64,000 nucleotides of DNA. Origin: Defluviicoccus sp. bin129 (lineage in GTDB: Bacteria; Pseudomonadota; Alphaproteobacteria; MPNO01). Positions 48,289 to 58,975 of this stretch are shown here, piece by piece. Every line of letters starts with the position of its first letter. Within the stretch, counting starts at the first letter, position 1. A program made the translations under genes and the position numbers. The notes beneath the pieces are model-generated. The model searched no databases. It was not told the DNA's origin and worked only from the letters and a program-made list of their open reading frames with translations. Location: positions 1 through 64,000 of the forward strand of contig MPNO01000013.1 of NCBI GenBank assembly GCA_002239065.1, in the 5' to 3' direction.

Positions 48289-48711
48289 ATGGCCGAGAAC
48301 GTGATCGCGGCCGATGAGCTCGAAGCGCGGCTGGTCGCCGCCCCGTTCAACGCCTGGATGGGGCTGCGGATCCTGTCCTGCACCGAAGACGGTATCGAGA
48401 TCGGCATGACCTGGCGCGAGGAGATGATTTCCAACCCCAGGCTCAGGATCACCCATGGCGGCATCATCGGCGCGCTGATCGACGTGGCGGCGGATTACGC
48501 GGTCGCCGCCAAGCTCGGGGTGCCGGTGCCCACCGTCGACCTCAGGGTCGACTATCACCGCGCCGCCCAGCCCGGCGACCTGGTGGCCAAGGGACGGGTG
48601 GTCCGTCTCGGCGGCACCAACGCCGTCGCCGAGGCGTCGGTCCACGACGCCGAGGACCGGCTGGTCGCGAGCGGGCGCGGGGTCTATTTCGCCGCCGCCG
48701 CCAAGTCCTGA
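48289..48711 (+). CDS. PaaI-family hotdog thioesterase
   Basis: 140 residues, single hotdog domain: NPRLRITHGGIIGALIDVAADYAVAAKLG holds the HGG loop and acidic residue used for thioester hydrolysis, then TVDLRVDYHRAAQPGDLVAKGRVVRLG. AAGGGAGG precedes the ATG. Acyl-CoA substrate not predictable. The 262 bases before it contain a short AT-rich stretch (about 48175-48200) that may be a promoter. Confidence 0.9.
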   Translation: MAENVIAADELEARLVAAPFNAWMGLRILSCTEDGIEIGMTWREEMISNPRLRITHGGIIGALIDVAADYAVAAKLGVPVPTVDLRVDYHRAAQPGDLVAKGRVVRLGGTNAVAEASVHDAEDRLVASGRGVYFAAAAKS

Positions 48712-48789
48712 CCGCCCACCCGCTTTGAAGCCGCCGTCCGGCTCAAGTACACTGGACGAAGCGGGCGTGAAACGGCGCGACGGGGCAGG

Positions 48790-49314
48790 ATGACGGAAGG
48801 CGAGATGACTTTGGATCCGAGGGCGCTGCGCGACGCGTTTGGCTGTTTCGCGACCGGCATCACCGTGATCACCACCGTCGACGCGGACGGGACCCCCTAC
48901 GGCGTGACCGCGAATTCCTTCGCCTCGCTCTCGCTCGACCCGCCGCTCTGCCTGTTCTGTCTCGACTACAAGGCGATGAGCTTCGAGGCGTTCCACGCAT
49001 CCGGCCATTTCGCGGTCAACGTGCTCGGCGAGGACCAGGAGGGCCTGTCGGCCAACTTCGCCAGGTCGCAGCCCGACAAGTGGAACGGGGTCGCGTACAA
49101 CAGCTGGCAGACCGGCAGCCCGATCCTGCCCGGATGCCTCGCCAACCTCGAATGCGACACCCATGCGATCCACGAGGGCGGCGATCACGTCATCGTGGTC
49201 GGGCGCGTCCGCGAGATGGCCTATCGCGAGGACGGCTCCCGGCCGCTGCTCTACTATCGGGGGCGCTACAACGCGCTGGCCGGGGACGCGGCGGTCAGCG
49301 CATCTCGGACGTAG
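48790..49314 (+). CDS. Flavin reductase-like domain protein
   Basis: 174 residues of the split-barrel FMN-binding family (HpaC-like): RDAFGCFATGITVITTVDADGTPYGVTANSFASLSLDPPLCLFCLDYKA, then GHFAVNVLGEDQEGLSANFA and a C-terminal HVIVVGRVREM. Such proteins supply reduced flavin to two-component monooxygenases or act alone as flavin reductases. No monooxygenase is adjacent. Its last 20 bases overlap the 3' end of the convergent threonine ammonia-lyase gene. A second ATG at codon 6 is an alternative start. Confidence 0.9.
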   Translation: MTEGEMTLDPRALRDAFGCFATGITVITTVDADGTPYGVTANSFASLSLDPPLCLFCLDYKAMSFEAFHASGHFAVNVLGEDQEGLSANFARSQPDKWNGVAYNSWQTGSPILPGCLANLECDTHAIHEGGDHVIVVGRVREMAYREDGSRPLLYYRGRYNALAGDAAVSASRT

Positions 49315-50518
49315 AGCCCCGGCGGCCGACGGCGTAGCCCTGCTCCGTCAGCCCGTCGACCAGCCTGTCGGCTTGCCCCGGGCTGCGCACCTCGACCAGC
49401 AGGTCGACCAGCGTCTTGCGCGCCGGCACGTCGTGGAACCAGCGCTGGTGCTCGACCTCGACGATGTCGCCGCCCAGCCGGCCTACCGCGCTTGTGAGCC
49501 CCGCCAGGCTGCCCGGCAGGTCCTGGATCTCCACCCTGAGGCGCACCAGCCGGCCGAGCCGGACCAGCCCGCGCATCAGCACCCCGGCGAGCAGCCGCGG
49601 GTCGATATTGCCGCCCGAGACGACCGCGCCGACGCGGCGTCCCGCGAACCGGTCGGGATGGGCGAGGATCGCCGCCAGCGCGGCCGCCCCCGCGCCCTCG
49701 GCCACCAGCTTCTCGGCCTCGGCGAGCAGCATGATGGCGCTCTCGATCTCGCCCTCCTCGACCAGCAGGATGTCGGTTCCCGAGCCGGCGACGATGGCGC
49801 GCGCGATCCGTCCCGGCCGCTTGACGGCGATCCCCTCGGCCAGGGTGTCGGTGCGGATTTCCGGGTCGGTCCCGCCGACCGCCGCCAGCATCGCCGGGCA
49901 GCGGGCGGCCTGTACCCCGACGATCTCGATATCCGGGTTGATCGCCCTGGCGGCCACGATGCAGCCAGCGATCAGCCCGCCGCCCCCGACCGGCACCGCC
50001 AGCACGTCGAGATCGGGCACGGCTTGCAGCATCTCCAGGGCGACCGTGCCCTGGCCCGCGATCACCCGCGGATCCTCATACGGGTGGACCAGGACCAGCC
50101 CGCGCGCCTCGACCTCGCGGGCGGCGACGGCGGCCGACCCGGCGAGGTCGTCTCCCTCCAGAATCACCGTGGCGCCCAGCGCCTCGGTATTGGCGACCTT
50201 CTGGAACGGCGTGTTCCGCGGCATCACGATCGTCGCCGCGATGCCGAGCCGGCGCGCATGGTGGGCGACCGCCTGGGCATGGTTGCCGGCGGACATCGCG
50301 ATCACCCCCGCCGCCCGCCGCGCCTCGTCGAGACCGAGCAGGCAGTTGAGCGCGCCCCGCTCCTTGAACGAGGCGGTGTAGTGCAGGTTCTCCAGCTTGA
50401 GGGCGATATGCGCGCCCAGCAGGTCGGACAGCTTCGGGGAGTGGACCGTCGGCGTCTCGATCACGCTGCCGGCGATCGCCCGGGCGGCCGCCTTCACATC
50501 GTCCGGCGATACCGTCAC
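49295..50518 (-). CDS. ilvA: Threonine ammonia-lyase (PLP-dependent, ACT domain)
   Basis: 407 residues from a GTG that overlaps the acylase stop by four bases. PLP lysine is Lys52 in TASFKERGALN; the glycine-rich phosphate loop is VPVGGGGLIAG; the C-terminal ~75 residues form one ACT domain (RLRVEIQDLPGSLAGLTSAVGRLGGDIVEVEHQRWF). The single short ACT domain and size resemble the catabolic/TdcB-like or serine/threonine dehydratase branch rather than the ~510-residue biosynthetic IlvA. It yields 2-oxobutyrate and ammonia. Confidence 0.9.
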   Translation of the reverse strand: MTVSPDDVKAAARAIAGSVIETPTVHSPKLSDLLGAHIALKLENLHYTASFKERGALNCLLGLDEARRAAGVIAMSAGNHAQAVAHHARRLGIAATIVMPRNTPFQKVANTEALGATVILEGDDLAGSAAVAAREVEARGLVLVHPYEDPRVIAGQGTVALEMLQAVPDLDVLAVPVGGGGLIAGCIVAARAINPDIEIVGVQAARCPAMLAAVGGTDPEIRTDTLAEGIAVKRPGRIARAIVAGSGTDILLVEEGEIESAIMLLAEAEKLVAEGAGAAALAAILAHPDRFAGRRVGAVVSGGNIDPRLLAGVLMRGLVRLGRLVRLRVEIQDLPGSLAGLTSAVGRLGGDIVEVEHQRWFHDVPARKTLVDLLVEVRSPGQADRLVDGLTEQGYAVGRRGSTSEMR

Positions 50519-52905
50519 CGGCGCGGCGCCAGGGTGAGCCGGCCGACCGCCTCGTCGGAATCGGCGGCGAGCGGGCCGAGGGTGAGGAAGACGCCGTCCC
50601 GCCAGAGCGCCGTCAGGTCGCGGTAATGCGGCGAGGTGATATGCCCGGACTGCCCGGTCGCCTGGATGAACAGCGAGCGGTCGAGATCGGAGAGGTCGTA
50701 GACCGCGCGGTAGCCCGCGCCGTGGACGCTGGCATAGGGCGCCTCGCCGCGCGAGATACGATGCTGCCCGCGGTTGACGGTGAACGCGCCGCCATCGGCC
50801 GGGACGCGGATGTCGGCGAACCGGTTCACCACCGGCACAAAACCGAAGACGGGGTGGCGGAAATGCGCGTAGTGAGCATCGCCCCAGCGCCACTCGGCCG
50901 GGTCGTCGCCAAAGCGCCCGCGGAGCTCGAACAGCGCCTCGTCGAGCGCCCCGCCGACGATTTCGCGGCAGGTCTCGCGGGCCGGGGTAGCCGTGTCGTC
51001 GCACCAGGCGTCGCCGCGTTGCAGCGTCCGTCGCACGAAGACCGGTCTGAGCCGCCACAGATCCGGAAACACCTCGCCGGTTTCGTCTTCGTAGAGGCGG
51101 CGGTTGAGCGCGCGCAGCCAGGCGACGAAGATCAGCGGTTCCGCGCGGCGCCGGTCCATCGTTCCGTCCCACCCGCGCAGCCGCGCGAGCGCGCCCGACC
51201 TCGGGTCGGTCTCGCGCGCCGCGCGCAGCATTTCCGGCAACAGCTCGCGCGCGGCGAGCGAGACCGAGTCGTTCTGCATCGCGCCCGCCCCGGCCGGGGT
51301 CCGCGATCCGCCGGAATCGAGCAGCGCGTGGATGCGCGACGCCCGATAATGCGGGGTGTCCCCGTGGCCGAGGCGATAGGGGTAGTCCGGACCGACGACC
51401 GGGTGGTTGGCGTTGACGATGCGCCCCCCCGCCGGGTTGAACAGGCGGGGCAGCGCGACGAAGGGGATGAAACCGGTCCAGCCGTGCTCCCCGGTCCAGC
51501 CCGGCACCGGGTAGAGCCCGACCCCCGCCCGCCTGACCGGCACCCGCCCCGCGGCGACGATACCGATATTGCCGGCGGTATCGGCATAGACCACGTTCTG
51601 GTGCGGCGCGTGGAAGTCGGCGAGCGCCACGTTGAAGTCTTCCCAGCTATGCGCCCGGTTGAGCCGCCAGACGGCCTCCCCGGTCATGTCGTCTTCGCGG
51701 AGCGCCGCCGCGGCGAGGGCGACCACATGGCCCGGCCCGGCGATGCCGCCGGCCTCTTCGTCGACATCCGAAATCACCGGCCCGTGCCGCGTCGAGCGAA
51801 CCACGAGCATCGCGTCGCTGCCGCCCCGGACCCCGATCCGTTCGAGCCGCACGCCGAAGGGGAGCGACCCGTCGGGGGTCAGGTAGCGGTTCGGATCGTC
51901 GGGATCGACGCGCTCCAGGAACAGGTCCTGGGTGTCGCTGTCCGTGGTCGTCAGGCCCCAGGCGATCGACCCGTTATGGCCGAGTATCGTCATCGGAACG
52001 CCCGGCACGGTCGCCCCGGCGACGGTCAGGCCGGGGGCCTCGATCCGCGCCAGATACCACAGCCCCGGCGCGCGAAATCCGAGATGGGGGTCGTTGGCGA
52101 GGATCGGACGGCCGGATTCGGTATGCGATCCCGAGACCGCCCAGACGTTCGAGGCGGTGACCGGCGCGATCGCCGCGGGCCAGTCCGCGAGCAGCGAGGA
52201 GAACCGGCGCGCGCGGCCGAGCGCGGATATCGTGGGCGGGGCTCCGCGCGCGATGCCGGGCCACAGCTCGTCGATGCGTTCGGGCGGCAGCAAATCGGAG
52301 AGCCGCGCGCGCAGCGTCTCGGCATGCGAATTGCTCGAGAGCCGCATCCCCATCAGCCGCCCCCAGACCAGCGAATCCGCCGGGCGCCATCTCTCCGGCG
52401 TCGTCAGCGTCAGCGCGAGCTCGACGGAGACCAGCCCGAAATGGGAGTCGAGATAGGCGTTGACCCCGTCCGCATAGGCTTCGAGGCTGTCGACGACCGC
52501 CGGGGAGAGCCGTTTCAGCGAGGACTCGGCGAGCCGGTAGAGACCGAGCACGCGCATCCAGCGATCGATCGACAGGGTCGGCGGCCCGACGACCTCGGAC
52601 AGGCGTCCGGCGCCCAGCCGGCGCATGAACTCCATCTGGAAGAAACGGTCCTGGGCATGCACGTAGCCCAGGGCGAAATAGGCGTCCTGCTCGTTCCGGG
52701 CGGCGATGCGCGGGATGCCGTAGCGGTCGCGCAGGATCGAGACAGGCGCCTTCAGACCGGCAAGCTCGATCGTCCCCTCGGTTTGCGGCCGCGCCGATTC
52801 GAGCAGCAGATAGGCACCGCCGGCGACCGCCACCGCGAGAACCGCGAGAGCCGCCGCGATCCGCCGCAGCCAGGAACCCAAACTGCGCCGTCGTCTAAAC
52901 CGCAT
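50515..52905 (-). CDS. Penicillin acylase-family N-terminal nucleophile hydrolase
   Basis: 796 residues with an N-terminal membrane/signal segment (about 15-35). The alpha chain (SILRDRYGIPRIAARNEQDAYFALGYVHAQDRFFQMEFMRR) is followed by the spacer and the autocatalytic site at Ser252 in TASNVWAVSGSHT, which becomes the N-terminal nucleophile of the beta chain. Family members hydrolyse beta-lactam amides, acyl-homoserine lactones or other amides in the periplasm. Substrate unknown; quorum quenching is possible. Overlaps the lyase gene by four bases. Confidence 0.92.
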   Translation of the reverse strand: MRFRRRRSLGSWLRRIAAALAVLAVAVAGGAYLLLESARPQTEGTIELAGLKAPVSILRDRYGIPRIAARNEQDAYFALGYVHAQDRFFQMEFMRRLGAGRLSEVVGPPTLSIDRWMRVLGLYRLAESSLKRLSPAVVDSLEAYADGVNAYLDSHFGLVSVELALTLTTPERWRPADSLVWGRLMGMRLSSNSHAETLRARLSDLLPPERIDELWPGIARGAPPTISALGRARRFSSLLADWPAAIAPVTASNVWAVSGSHTESGRPILANDPHLGFRAPGLWYLARIEAPGLTVAGATVPGVPMTILGHNGSIAWGLTTTDSDTQDLFLERVDPDDPNRYLTPDGSLPFGVRLERIGVRGGSDAMLVVRSTRHGPVISDVDEEAGGIAGPGHVVALAAAALREDDMTGEAVWRLNRAHSWEDFNVALADFHAPHQNVVYADTAGNIGIVAAGRVPVRRAGVGLYPVPGWTGEHGWTGFIPFVALPRLFNPAGGRIVNANHPVVGPDYPYRLGHGDTPHYRASRIHALLDSGGSRTPAGAGAMQNDSVSLAARELLPEMLRAARETDPRSGALARLRGWDGTMDRRRAEPLIFVAWLRALNRRLYEDETGEVFPDLWRLRPVFVRRTLQRGDAWCDDTATPARETCREIVGGALDEALFELRGRFGDDPAEWRWGDAHYAHFRHPVFGFVPVVNRFADIRVPADGGAFTVNRGQHRISRGEAPYASVHGAGYRAVYDLSDLDRSLFIQATGQSGHITSPHYRDLTALWRDGVFLTLGPLAADSDEAVGRLTLAPRR

Positions 52906-52999
52906 TGCCCGTCTTGCGTGTATTTGTCACGACAATGAAATCTTATAAGAGGAATGCCCCGGCATCGGAAGCGCGTCCATCGGCGCCGGCGCGCCCGCC

Positions 53000-54028
<1,029 letters not shown>

Positions 54029-54077
54029 CTACGCCTCGATGCCAGCGGGGATCAACAATGCAGGGCGAGGAACGGGA

Positions 54078-54956
54078 TCAGTTGAGCGTGAGATCCCGGA
54101 GGTCGTTGCGCTCGGCCAGGATGGTCTTCAGCTTGGCGAGCGCCTTGCCCTCGATCTGGCGGATGCGTTCCTTGGTCACGCCGAAGCTCTCGCCGATCTC
54201 GGCAAGCGTGCTCTTGCCCTCCTTGAGAAACCGGCGGGTGATGACCTGGCGTTCGCGCGGCGTGAGGTCCGCCATCGCCTCGCGCAGCCAGGCCGCGCGG
54301 GCCGCGAAGTCGTGGCGCTCGCGGACGATATCCTCGGGCGAGGGGCTGTCGTCGGCGAGCAGATCCTGCATCTCGTCGCCGTCGTCGCCGGAAATGCTCG
54401 CATTGAGCGACCGGTCGGGATGGGAGAGATGCGCCTCCATCCGCGCCACCGCGGCGGCGGACACGTTGAGCTCGCGCGCGATCCGCCCGCGCTCCTCGTC
54501 CGACATGGTCGGGCGCGCGTTGTCGGTGAGCTTGGCGCGAAGCCGCCTCAGGTTGAAGAACAGGCTTTTCTGCGCCGGGGTCGTGCCGATCCGCACGATC
54601 GAGGCGTTGCGAACCACGTATTCCTGGATGGCCGCGAGGATCCACCACGTCGCATAGGTCGAGAAGCGCACCTGGCGCTCGACGTCGAAGCGGTTGGCCG
54701 CCTCCAGCAACCCGACATTGCCTTCCTGGATGAGGTCGCCGACCGGCAGCCCGTAGCCGCGGAACTTGGACGCGATCCGGACCACCAGGCGGATATGGGC
54801 GGTGATCAGCTCGCCCAGCGCGCTCTCGTCGCCCTTCTCGCGCCAGCGCCGCGCCAGATCCGCCTCGTGCCCGCGCTCCAGAATCGGCGCGTCCATGACG
54901 GTCGAGATATAGCGGCGGTCGCCGCGGTCCGGGTAAGATGTCGATCCTTGGGCCAT
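54078..54956 (-). CDS. rpoH: RNA polymerase sigma-32 factor
   Basis: 292 residues. Region 2 has DLIQEGNVGLLEAANRFDVERQVRFSTYATWWI, and the RpoH box is QKSLFFNLRRLR just after it, which separates RpoH from RpoD. Region 4 has LTPRERQVITRRF and FGVTKERIRQIEGKALAKLK. It directs heat-shock and protein-quality genes. ATG at 54956 preferred; an earlier in-frame start adds 11 residues without family similarity. Confidence 0.95.
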   Translation of the reverse strand: MAQGSTSYPDRGDRRYISTVMDAPILERGHEADLARRWREKGDESALGELITAHIRLVVRIASKFRGYGLPVGDLIQEGNVGLLEAANRFDVERQVRFSTYATWWILAAIQEYVVRNASIVRIGTTPAQKSLFFNLRRLRAKLTDNARPTMSDEERGRIARELNVSAAAVARMEAHLSHPDRSLNASISGDDGDEMQDLLADDSPSPEDIVRERHDFAARAAWLREAMADLTPRERQVITRRFLKEGKSTLAEIGESFGVTKERIRQIEGKALAKLKTILAERNDLRDLTLN

Positions 54957-55153
54957 CACGCGTTTCCCGACAATCCGCCCGTCCGCCACCGGGCAGGCGG
55001 GACATATCCTATCGAGTCGACACTATAGCGGATCGATTCAGGTGGTTCAACAACATTAGCGAGTCGAAACAAAATGTGACTGTTCGCGCCGGACAAGAAA
55101 TTTTCTTGCCGGCGGGGTGGCCGAACCGACGCAAGGGTTCTAAGTAACCCCGA

Positions 55154-55726
55154 ATGTCGGACTGCGTCCGCATCGCCGAGCTGGTCGATCGACTGGGCCG
55201 GATGGCCCATGGGCTGCAATACGCCTCCGGCCTCAACCCGGCCCAGTGGGAAGCGCTCCGGTTCATCGCCCGCGCCAACCGCTATTCGCGCTCGCCGGGC
55301 GCCATCGCGCGCTATCTCGGCACCACGCGGGGGACGGTCTCGCAGACCCTGATCGCGCTCGAGGCCAAGGGGTATGTCCGCCGGCTGCGATGCGACGCCG
55401 ACCGCCGGGCGCTGACTGTCGATCTCACCGATACCGGGCGGGCCCTGATCGAGGAAGATCCGCTGTGCCTTGTATTGCGGGCGGCGGACGCGCTCGATTG
55501 CGACGCGCAGCTGCGGCTTGCCGACGGTCTCGACGGGCTGGTGCGCGCGGTTCAGTCGGCCAAGGGCATGCCGGAATTCGGCCCCTGCCTGAACTGCGTC
55601 CATTTCCTCCCGGACGGGCGGGACGACGAGGCGGAGTCGTGCCGCTGCGCGCTCGCCGACGAGCCGATCCCGGCCGGCGAGACCGCCAAGATCTGCGTCC
55701 AGTTCGAAGCCGCCGCGCCGGCCTGA
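55154..55726 (+). CDS. MarR-family regulator with cysteine-rich C-terminus
   Basis: 190 residues. Winged helix-turn-helix in the first 100 (LNPAQWEALRFIARANRYSRSPGAIARYLGTTRGTVSQTLIALEAKGYVRRL, wing CDADRRALTVDLTDTG). The C-terminal 50 residues carry Cys145-x2-Cys148-x14-Cys163-x-Cys165-x15-Cys181 (GPCLNCVHF, ESCRCAL, AKICVQFE), a pattern fit for an iron-sulfur cluster or zinc and for redox sensing. It is convergent with the TRAP permease gene. Targets unknown. Confidence 0.88.
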   Translation: MSDCVRIAELVDRLGRMAHGLQYASGLNPAQWEALRFIARANRYSRSPGAIARYLGTTRGTVSQTLIALEAKGYVRRLRCDADRRALTVDLTDTGRALIEEDPLCLVLRAADALDCDAQLRLADGLDGLVRAVQSAKGMPEFGPCLNCVHFLPDGRDDEAESCRCALADEPIPAGETAKICVQFEAAAPA

Positions 55727-55735
55727 GGCCGCTTC

Positions 55736-57691
55736 TCACACCAGGGCGGTCGCGAGCTCCGGAAACGCGACGACCAGAAGCAGCACCACCAGCATGGTCA
55801 GCGCGAACGGCGCGGCCCCCCAGAACACGTCGTCGATCCGTATTCGCTCGTCCGCAAGGTTGTTGTGGATCACGAAGCAGGCGAGGCCCAGAGGCGGGGT
55901 CAGCAGCCCGATCTCGACCGCGATGATGGTCACGATCCCGAACCAGATCAGGTCGACCCCGAACGGCGCCAGGGCCGGTATCGCGAGCGGCACCGTTATC
56001 AGCATGATCGAGCCCGCGTCGAGGATCGTCCCCATCAGGACGATCGCCACGATATAGATCGCCAGCAGCCCCGCGAGCCCGAGGCCGGAGGCTGCCACAT
56101 ACTGCTCCATGATGTTCGGGATGCCGGTGAGCGTGATCATCCGCGAATAGATGTGGGCGGAGACCAGCAGGAAGCAGATCGACGCGGTGACGTGGCCGGT
56201 TTCGGTCAGCGCCTGCCAGAGATTGGCGCGGGTGAGTTCGCGCTTGAAGTAGGTCAGCACCAGCGCGCCCAGCGCGCCGACGCCGCCGGCCTCGGTGGCG
56301 GTGAACAACCCGCCGTAAATGCCCCCGAGCACGAGCAGGATCAGCAGCACGATGGGCGCGCTCCTGATTGCCGCCTGGAGGCCCGTCATCTGCGCCGGGC
56401 GGACGGTGTTCAGCGCTTCCTCCGTCCCCACCTTGTCCGGGAAACGCCGCGCCATGATCCAGATCAGCACGCAATAGGCTATGGAGAGCACGATGCCCGG
56501 AATGATGCCCGCAATGAACAGGTCGCCGATCGAGGACTCGGACAGGATGCCGAAGATGATCAGCAGCAGGCTCGGGGGGATCAGCATGCCGAGCACCGAG
56601 GACCCGGCGACGACGCCGACCGAGAATCGCGGGCGGTAGCCGAGGCGAAGCATCTCGGGCACCGCGACCCGGGTGAAGACCGAGGCCGACGCGATCGTCG
56701 TCCCGGTGACGGCGGCAAACACCGCGTTGGCGCCGACGGTCGCGGTCCCCAGCCCACCCTTCACCCGGCGGAACAGGTGGTTGGCGACATCGTAGGTATC
56801 GCGCCCGATGCCGGAGACGCTGACCAGCAGGCCCATCAGCACGAAGAGCGGGATCACCCCGAACTCGTAGGCCTGCATGCTCTCGCCCAGCGAGAGCGCC
56901 AGCAGCTTGCCCGCGATACCGATATCGCCGCGCACGCCCCAGACGCAGACGAAGGAGATCAGCGACAGGGCGACGCCGACATGCACCCCGACATAGACGA
57001 AGACGAGCACGAACAGGATCGAGACGACGCCGATGGCGGGCTTGCTCAGCACGCCCCCCGCGGCGACCGCGTAGATCGCCGCCGTCACCACGGCAACCAG
57101 CGCGCCCAGCGTCGCCATGCGTCGGCCGTCCAGGGTCCGGTCCCGGGCCATCCCGGCGAGGGTCCGTCCGCCGCGCAGCATCGCGCGCAGGAACTCCACC
57201 CCGCACAGCGTCGCGCCCACCAGGATCAGCAGCTTGAACGGCCAGGACGGCAGCGCGAAGTCGCCCTCCAGGCCCTCATAGGTGCCGCGTTCCCAGACCT
57301 TCACGAAGGTGGGCAGGGTGTACAGAACGACCGCCCCCATGACGAGAACGCCGAGCCCGTCATAGAACGCGCGCAGGCTCAGCCCGACCGACGGCTGGCG
57401 GTCGAGCAAGCGCGACAGCAGCGCATCCGACCGTGTCAGCCGGTCCGCCCGGATCGCCGCGGGCAGCTGCAGGAAGACGATCACCACGATCGACAGCGCC
57501 ACCAGGAGCGGCACGCCGTCGATCGGCGCATTGAACGCCGCCCTGCCGAACACGTCGGCGCAGAGCAGCATCATGATGCAGAAGATCCAGACGCTGCCGC
57601 CGGCGTTGAGGAACGATATCAGGCCGTCCAGACCGCGCGCCCAGGGGGCGACCGGCCGGCCGCCCGGGACCGGGTCGCCGCTACGGGCCAT
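55736..57691 (-). CDS. TRAP transporter fused permease (DctQ-DctM)
   Basis: 651 residues. Residues 1-170 have four hydrophobic segments like DctQ (ISFLNAGGSVWIFCIMMLLCADVFGRAAFN is the typical start), residues ~200-651 are DctM (GVIPLFVLMGLLVSVSG, NAVFAAVTGTTIASASVFTRVAVPEMLRLGYRPRFSVGVVAGSSVLGMLIPPSLLLIIFG, EIGLLTPPLGLACFVI). It moves an organic acid with sodium or protons, using the binding proteins encoded 36 bases upstream. Confidence 0.93.
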   Translation of the reverse strand: MARSGDPVPGGRPVAPWARGLDGLISFLNAGGSVWIFCIMMLLCADVFGRAAFNAPIDGVPLLVALSIVVIVFLQLPAAIRADRLTRSDALLSRLLDRQPSVGLSLRAFYDGLGVLVMGAVVLYTLPTFVKVWERGTYEGLEGDFALPSWPFKLLILVGATLCGVEFLRAMLRGGRTLAGMARDRTLDGRRMATLGALVAVVTAAIYAVAAGGVLSKPAIGVVSILFVLVFVYVGVHVGVALSLISFVCVWGVRGDIGIAGKLLALSLGESMQAYEFGVIPLFVLMGLLVSVSGIGRDTYDVANHLFRRVKGGLGTATVGANAVFAAVTGTTIASASVFTRVAVPEMLRLGYRPRFSVGVVAGSSVLGMLIPPSLLLIIFGILSESSIGDLFIAGIIPGIVLSIAYCVLIWIMARRFPDKVGTEEALNTVRPAQMTGLQAAIRSAPIVLLILLVLGGIYGGLFTATEAGGVGALGALVLTYFKRELTRANLWQALTETGHVTASICFLLVSAHIYSRMITLTGIPNIMEQYVAASGLGLAGLLAIYIVAIVLMGTILDAGSIMLITVPLAIPALAPFGVDLIWFGIVTIIAVEIGLLTPPLGLACFVIHNNLADERIRIDDVFWGAAPFALTMLVVLLLVVAFPELATALV

Positions 57692-57727
57692 CGGGCGCGT
57701 CTGTGCCCCGGGATTCGGGCGGGCGGG

Positions 57728-58795
57728 CTAGCTGCGGTCCCAATGGCGCGCGACCTCGATCTTCCGGGCGCGCAACTCATCCATATAGGCTTTCATCAGC
57801 CTGGTGCCCGGATGGCCGCGCTTGTCCAGCCTGCGGGCCCACTCCTGGGCGATATTGGGCATGGTAGAGGCCCATCTCCTGCGCTCCGCAGCGGACAGTT
57901 CGGAAAACTGGACGCCCTTCTTCTTCATGATGGCGAGGAACTTCGTCCGCTTCTTGGCGTCGAGCGCGTTCTGGTAGCCGACCCATTTGGCGGATTCCTC
58001 GCGGATGATCTGCCTGGCGTGCGCCGGGATCTTCTTCCAGATATCCGTGTTGAACGTGATGCCCGAGGTAATCGTGGGGCCGAAATCGACCCGGGTGAAA
58101 TAGGGCGCGGCGGAGTAGGTCTTGTAGACGAAGCTCAAGATGACCCCGATCGGGTAACCCTCGTACACCCCGTTCTTGATGTTGGTGTAGGACTGGTTCA
58201 TCGAGGAATCGACCGTGACCGCGCCGGTGCCGCGGAGCCACTGCGCGAAGGTCCCGCTGGAGCCCAGCTTGCGGTTCCTGAGATCCTCGACCCTGGTTAC
58301 CGGGAACTTGGTGAACAGGTGCATCGAGTCGTTCACGCCGCTGGTGATGAACAGCTGGTTGTGCTTGTCGTAGGCCTGGTTGAGTTCCGCAACCGTCTTG
58401 CGCAGCTTGGCGTCTATGGCGGCGAGTTGATCGCGCGTGACGCTGGCGAAGGGCATGTGGACGGCATAGGCCTCGAGCGGCAGGTTGGAGGGCTCGAAGT
58501 TCTTGAGGATCAGCCCCGCGCCCGCGATGCCTTCCTCGACCGTCTCGAAGACCTCGTTGAACTTGGCGAGCGTGAAGGCGTAGGCGTGGGTCCACTCGAT
58601 CTTGAACCCCTTGCCGCTTTCGGCGAGGCGCCTGTCGATGGCCGGCACGACCCTGTCCTTGAAGGTGCCGACGAAGGTGACGGCCGGCGGCGGCGCTGCG
58701 GCCACGGTGATCTCCAGGGTCTGCGCGGACGCCGGCGCGAGCGCCGCCGGTACGAGGCCGAAAGCGGCCAGAATGACGAGCGAACGATACAACAC
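57728..58795 (-). CDS. TRAP transporter substrate-binding protein (DctP family), copy 1 of tandem pair
   Basis: 355 residues from a GTG preceded by GGGGAGG; signal peptide to about residue 25 (SLVILAAFGLVPAALAPASAQ). Mature domain shows WTHAYAFTLAKFNEVFETVEEGIAGAGLILKNFEPSNLPLEAYAVHMPF and VTRVEDLRNRKLGSSGTFAQWLRGTGAV. It binds ligand in the periplasm and serves the fused permease downstream. It is clearly paralogous to the gene at 58976-60037, with the same length and blocks. Confidence 0.92.
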   Translation of the reverse strand: MLYRSLVILAAFGLVPAALAPASAQTLEITVAAAPPPAVTFVGTFKDRVVPAIDRRLAESGKGFKIEWTHAYAFTLAKFNEVFETVEEGIAGAGLILKNFEPSNLPLEAYAVHMPFASVTRDQLAAIDAKLRKTVAELNQAYDKHNQLFITSGVNDSMHLFTKFPVTRVEDLRNRKLGSSGTFAQWLRGTGAVTVDSSMNQSYTNIKNGVYEGYPIGVILSFVYKTYSAAPYFTRVDFGPTITSGITFNTDIWKKIPAHARQIIREESAKWVGYQNALDAKKRTKFLAIMKKKGVQFSELSAAERRRWASTMPNIAQEWARRLDKRGHPGTRLMKAYMDELRARKIEVARHWDRS

Positions 58796-58975
58796 GGACG
58801 AAACCTCCCCTTCTCCCAGAGCCTGCTGTCGGCCGGTCCCGCGAAACACTAGACGCTTCCCCGAAGGGAGTCGAACGAACGGCCGCGGCGAATTTTCCGC
58901 AAGGATCGTCCAGCACCCGGGCGTTCCAGGCCGGCGGTGGAGGCAGGCGTCGAAGGCGGGGTTATCCGGCGGCGG

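Noticed and set aside
55865..58852. About 995-codon plus-strand frame over the TRAP permease and binding protein
   Set aside because: Asp/His/Gln-rich shadow of convincing membrane-protein and DctP genes.
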